From: Archangium sp.
Lineage (GTDB): Bacteria; Myxococcota; Myxococcia; Myxococcales; Myxococcaceae
DNA: 5,059 bases
Assembly (NCBI GenBank): GCA_016793585.1
Contig: JAEUJR010000238.1
Coordinates: forward strand, 1-5,059
Direction of reading: 5' to 3'
Shown: piece by piece, positions 5,001 through 5,059 of the stretch
How positions within the stretch are numbered: the first letter of the stretch is position 1
Layout: the number at the start of each line of letters is the position of its first letter
Translations under genes and position numbers: made by a program
Notes under the pieces: generated by a model
Database searches by the model: none
The model's input: the letters and a program-made list of their open reading frames with translations, nothing else
Told to the model about the DNA's origin: nothing

Positions 5001-5059
5001 ATGACGACCCTCGCTGACCTGCTGCCGAAGAAGGGCGAGCCGAAGCTCACGACCGACGC
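5001..5059 (+). CDS. Start of an unidentified protein, truncated by the window end
   Basis: An ATG at 5001 opens a frame that runs to the last base and reads MTTLADLLPKKGEPKLTTD. Nineteen residues are too few to assign a family. The frame is also open upstream to at least 4959, but I see no better start codon there. No clear Shine-Dalgarno precedes the ATG (the upstream bases are accgaccgccc). It would be divergent from the toxin-antitoxin operon with 96 bp between starts, so the two may share a control region. Coding is plausible from position and residue make-up but not proven. Confidence 0.5.
   Translation, partial: MTTLADLLPKKGEPKLTTD

Overview
The window has very high GC, with GC-rich third codon positions. 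It encodes two exported lipoproteins, one of which carries the eight-cysteine and ten-cysteine modules I associate with myxobacterial secreted proteins. This suggests chromosomal DNA from a Myxococcota (deltaproteobacterial) species. The assignment is inference from composition and protein style; no rRNA or other marker gene is present.

Layout from left to right: (1) positions 1-168 hold the C-terminus of a plus-strand alpha/beta-hydrolase-like protein. (2) Converging on it with only 4 bp between the stop codons, 173-3145 (minus) encodes a 990-residue lipoprotein. It has a lipobox signal, a ten-Cys module, a Gly/Ser linker, four eight-Cys repeats, a short Cys module, and six 113-residue beta-sandwich-like repeats. 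The six repeats form a DNA array with an exact 339-bp period and no indels. (3) Upstream on the same strand, 3216-3587 encodes a 123-residue lipoprotein with an Ig/PKD-like domain; a UUCG-loop hairpin lies in the 70-bp gap before the large gene. (4) Divergent from this pair, 3733-4266 (plus, GTG start) encodes a small polytopic membrane protein of unknown function. (5) Its 3' end overlaps, tail to tail, a Phd-VapC type II toxin-antitoxin operon (minus, 4225-4904). The operon has a GTGA stop/start overlap, a strong Shine-Dalgarno and a 10-bp inverted repeat that probably serves as operator. (6) A plus-strand coding region probably begins at 5001 and runs off the window.

The two lipoproteins are probably co-transcribed and may act together at the cell envelope. 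The toxin-antitoxin pair is an autonomous accessory module, and nothing links it to the lipoproteins. The least ordinary element is the 339-bp array. Its units fall into two sequence classes ordered A-B-B-B-A-A, with signs of segmental copying, two invariant surface-like blocks and one variable loop. I do not see a convincing multi-gene novel defence or biosynthetic system here.
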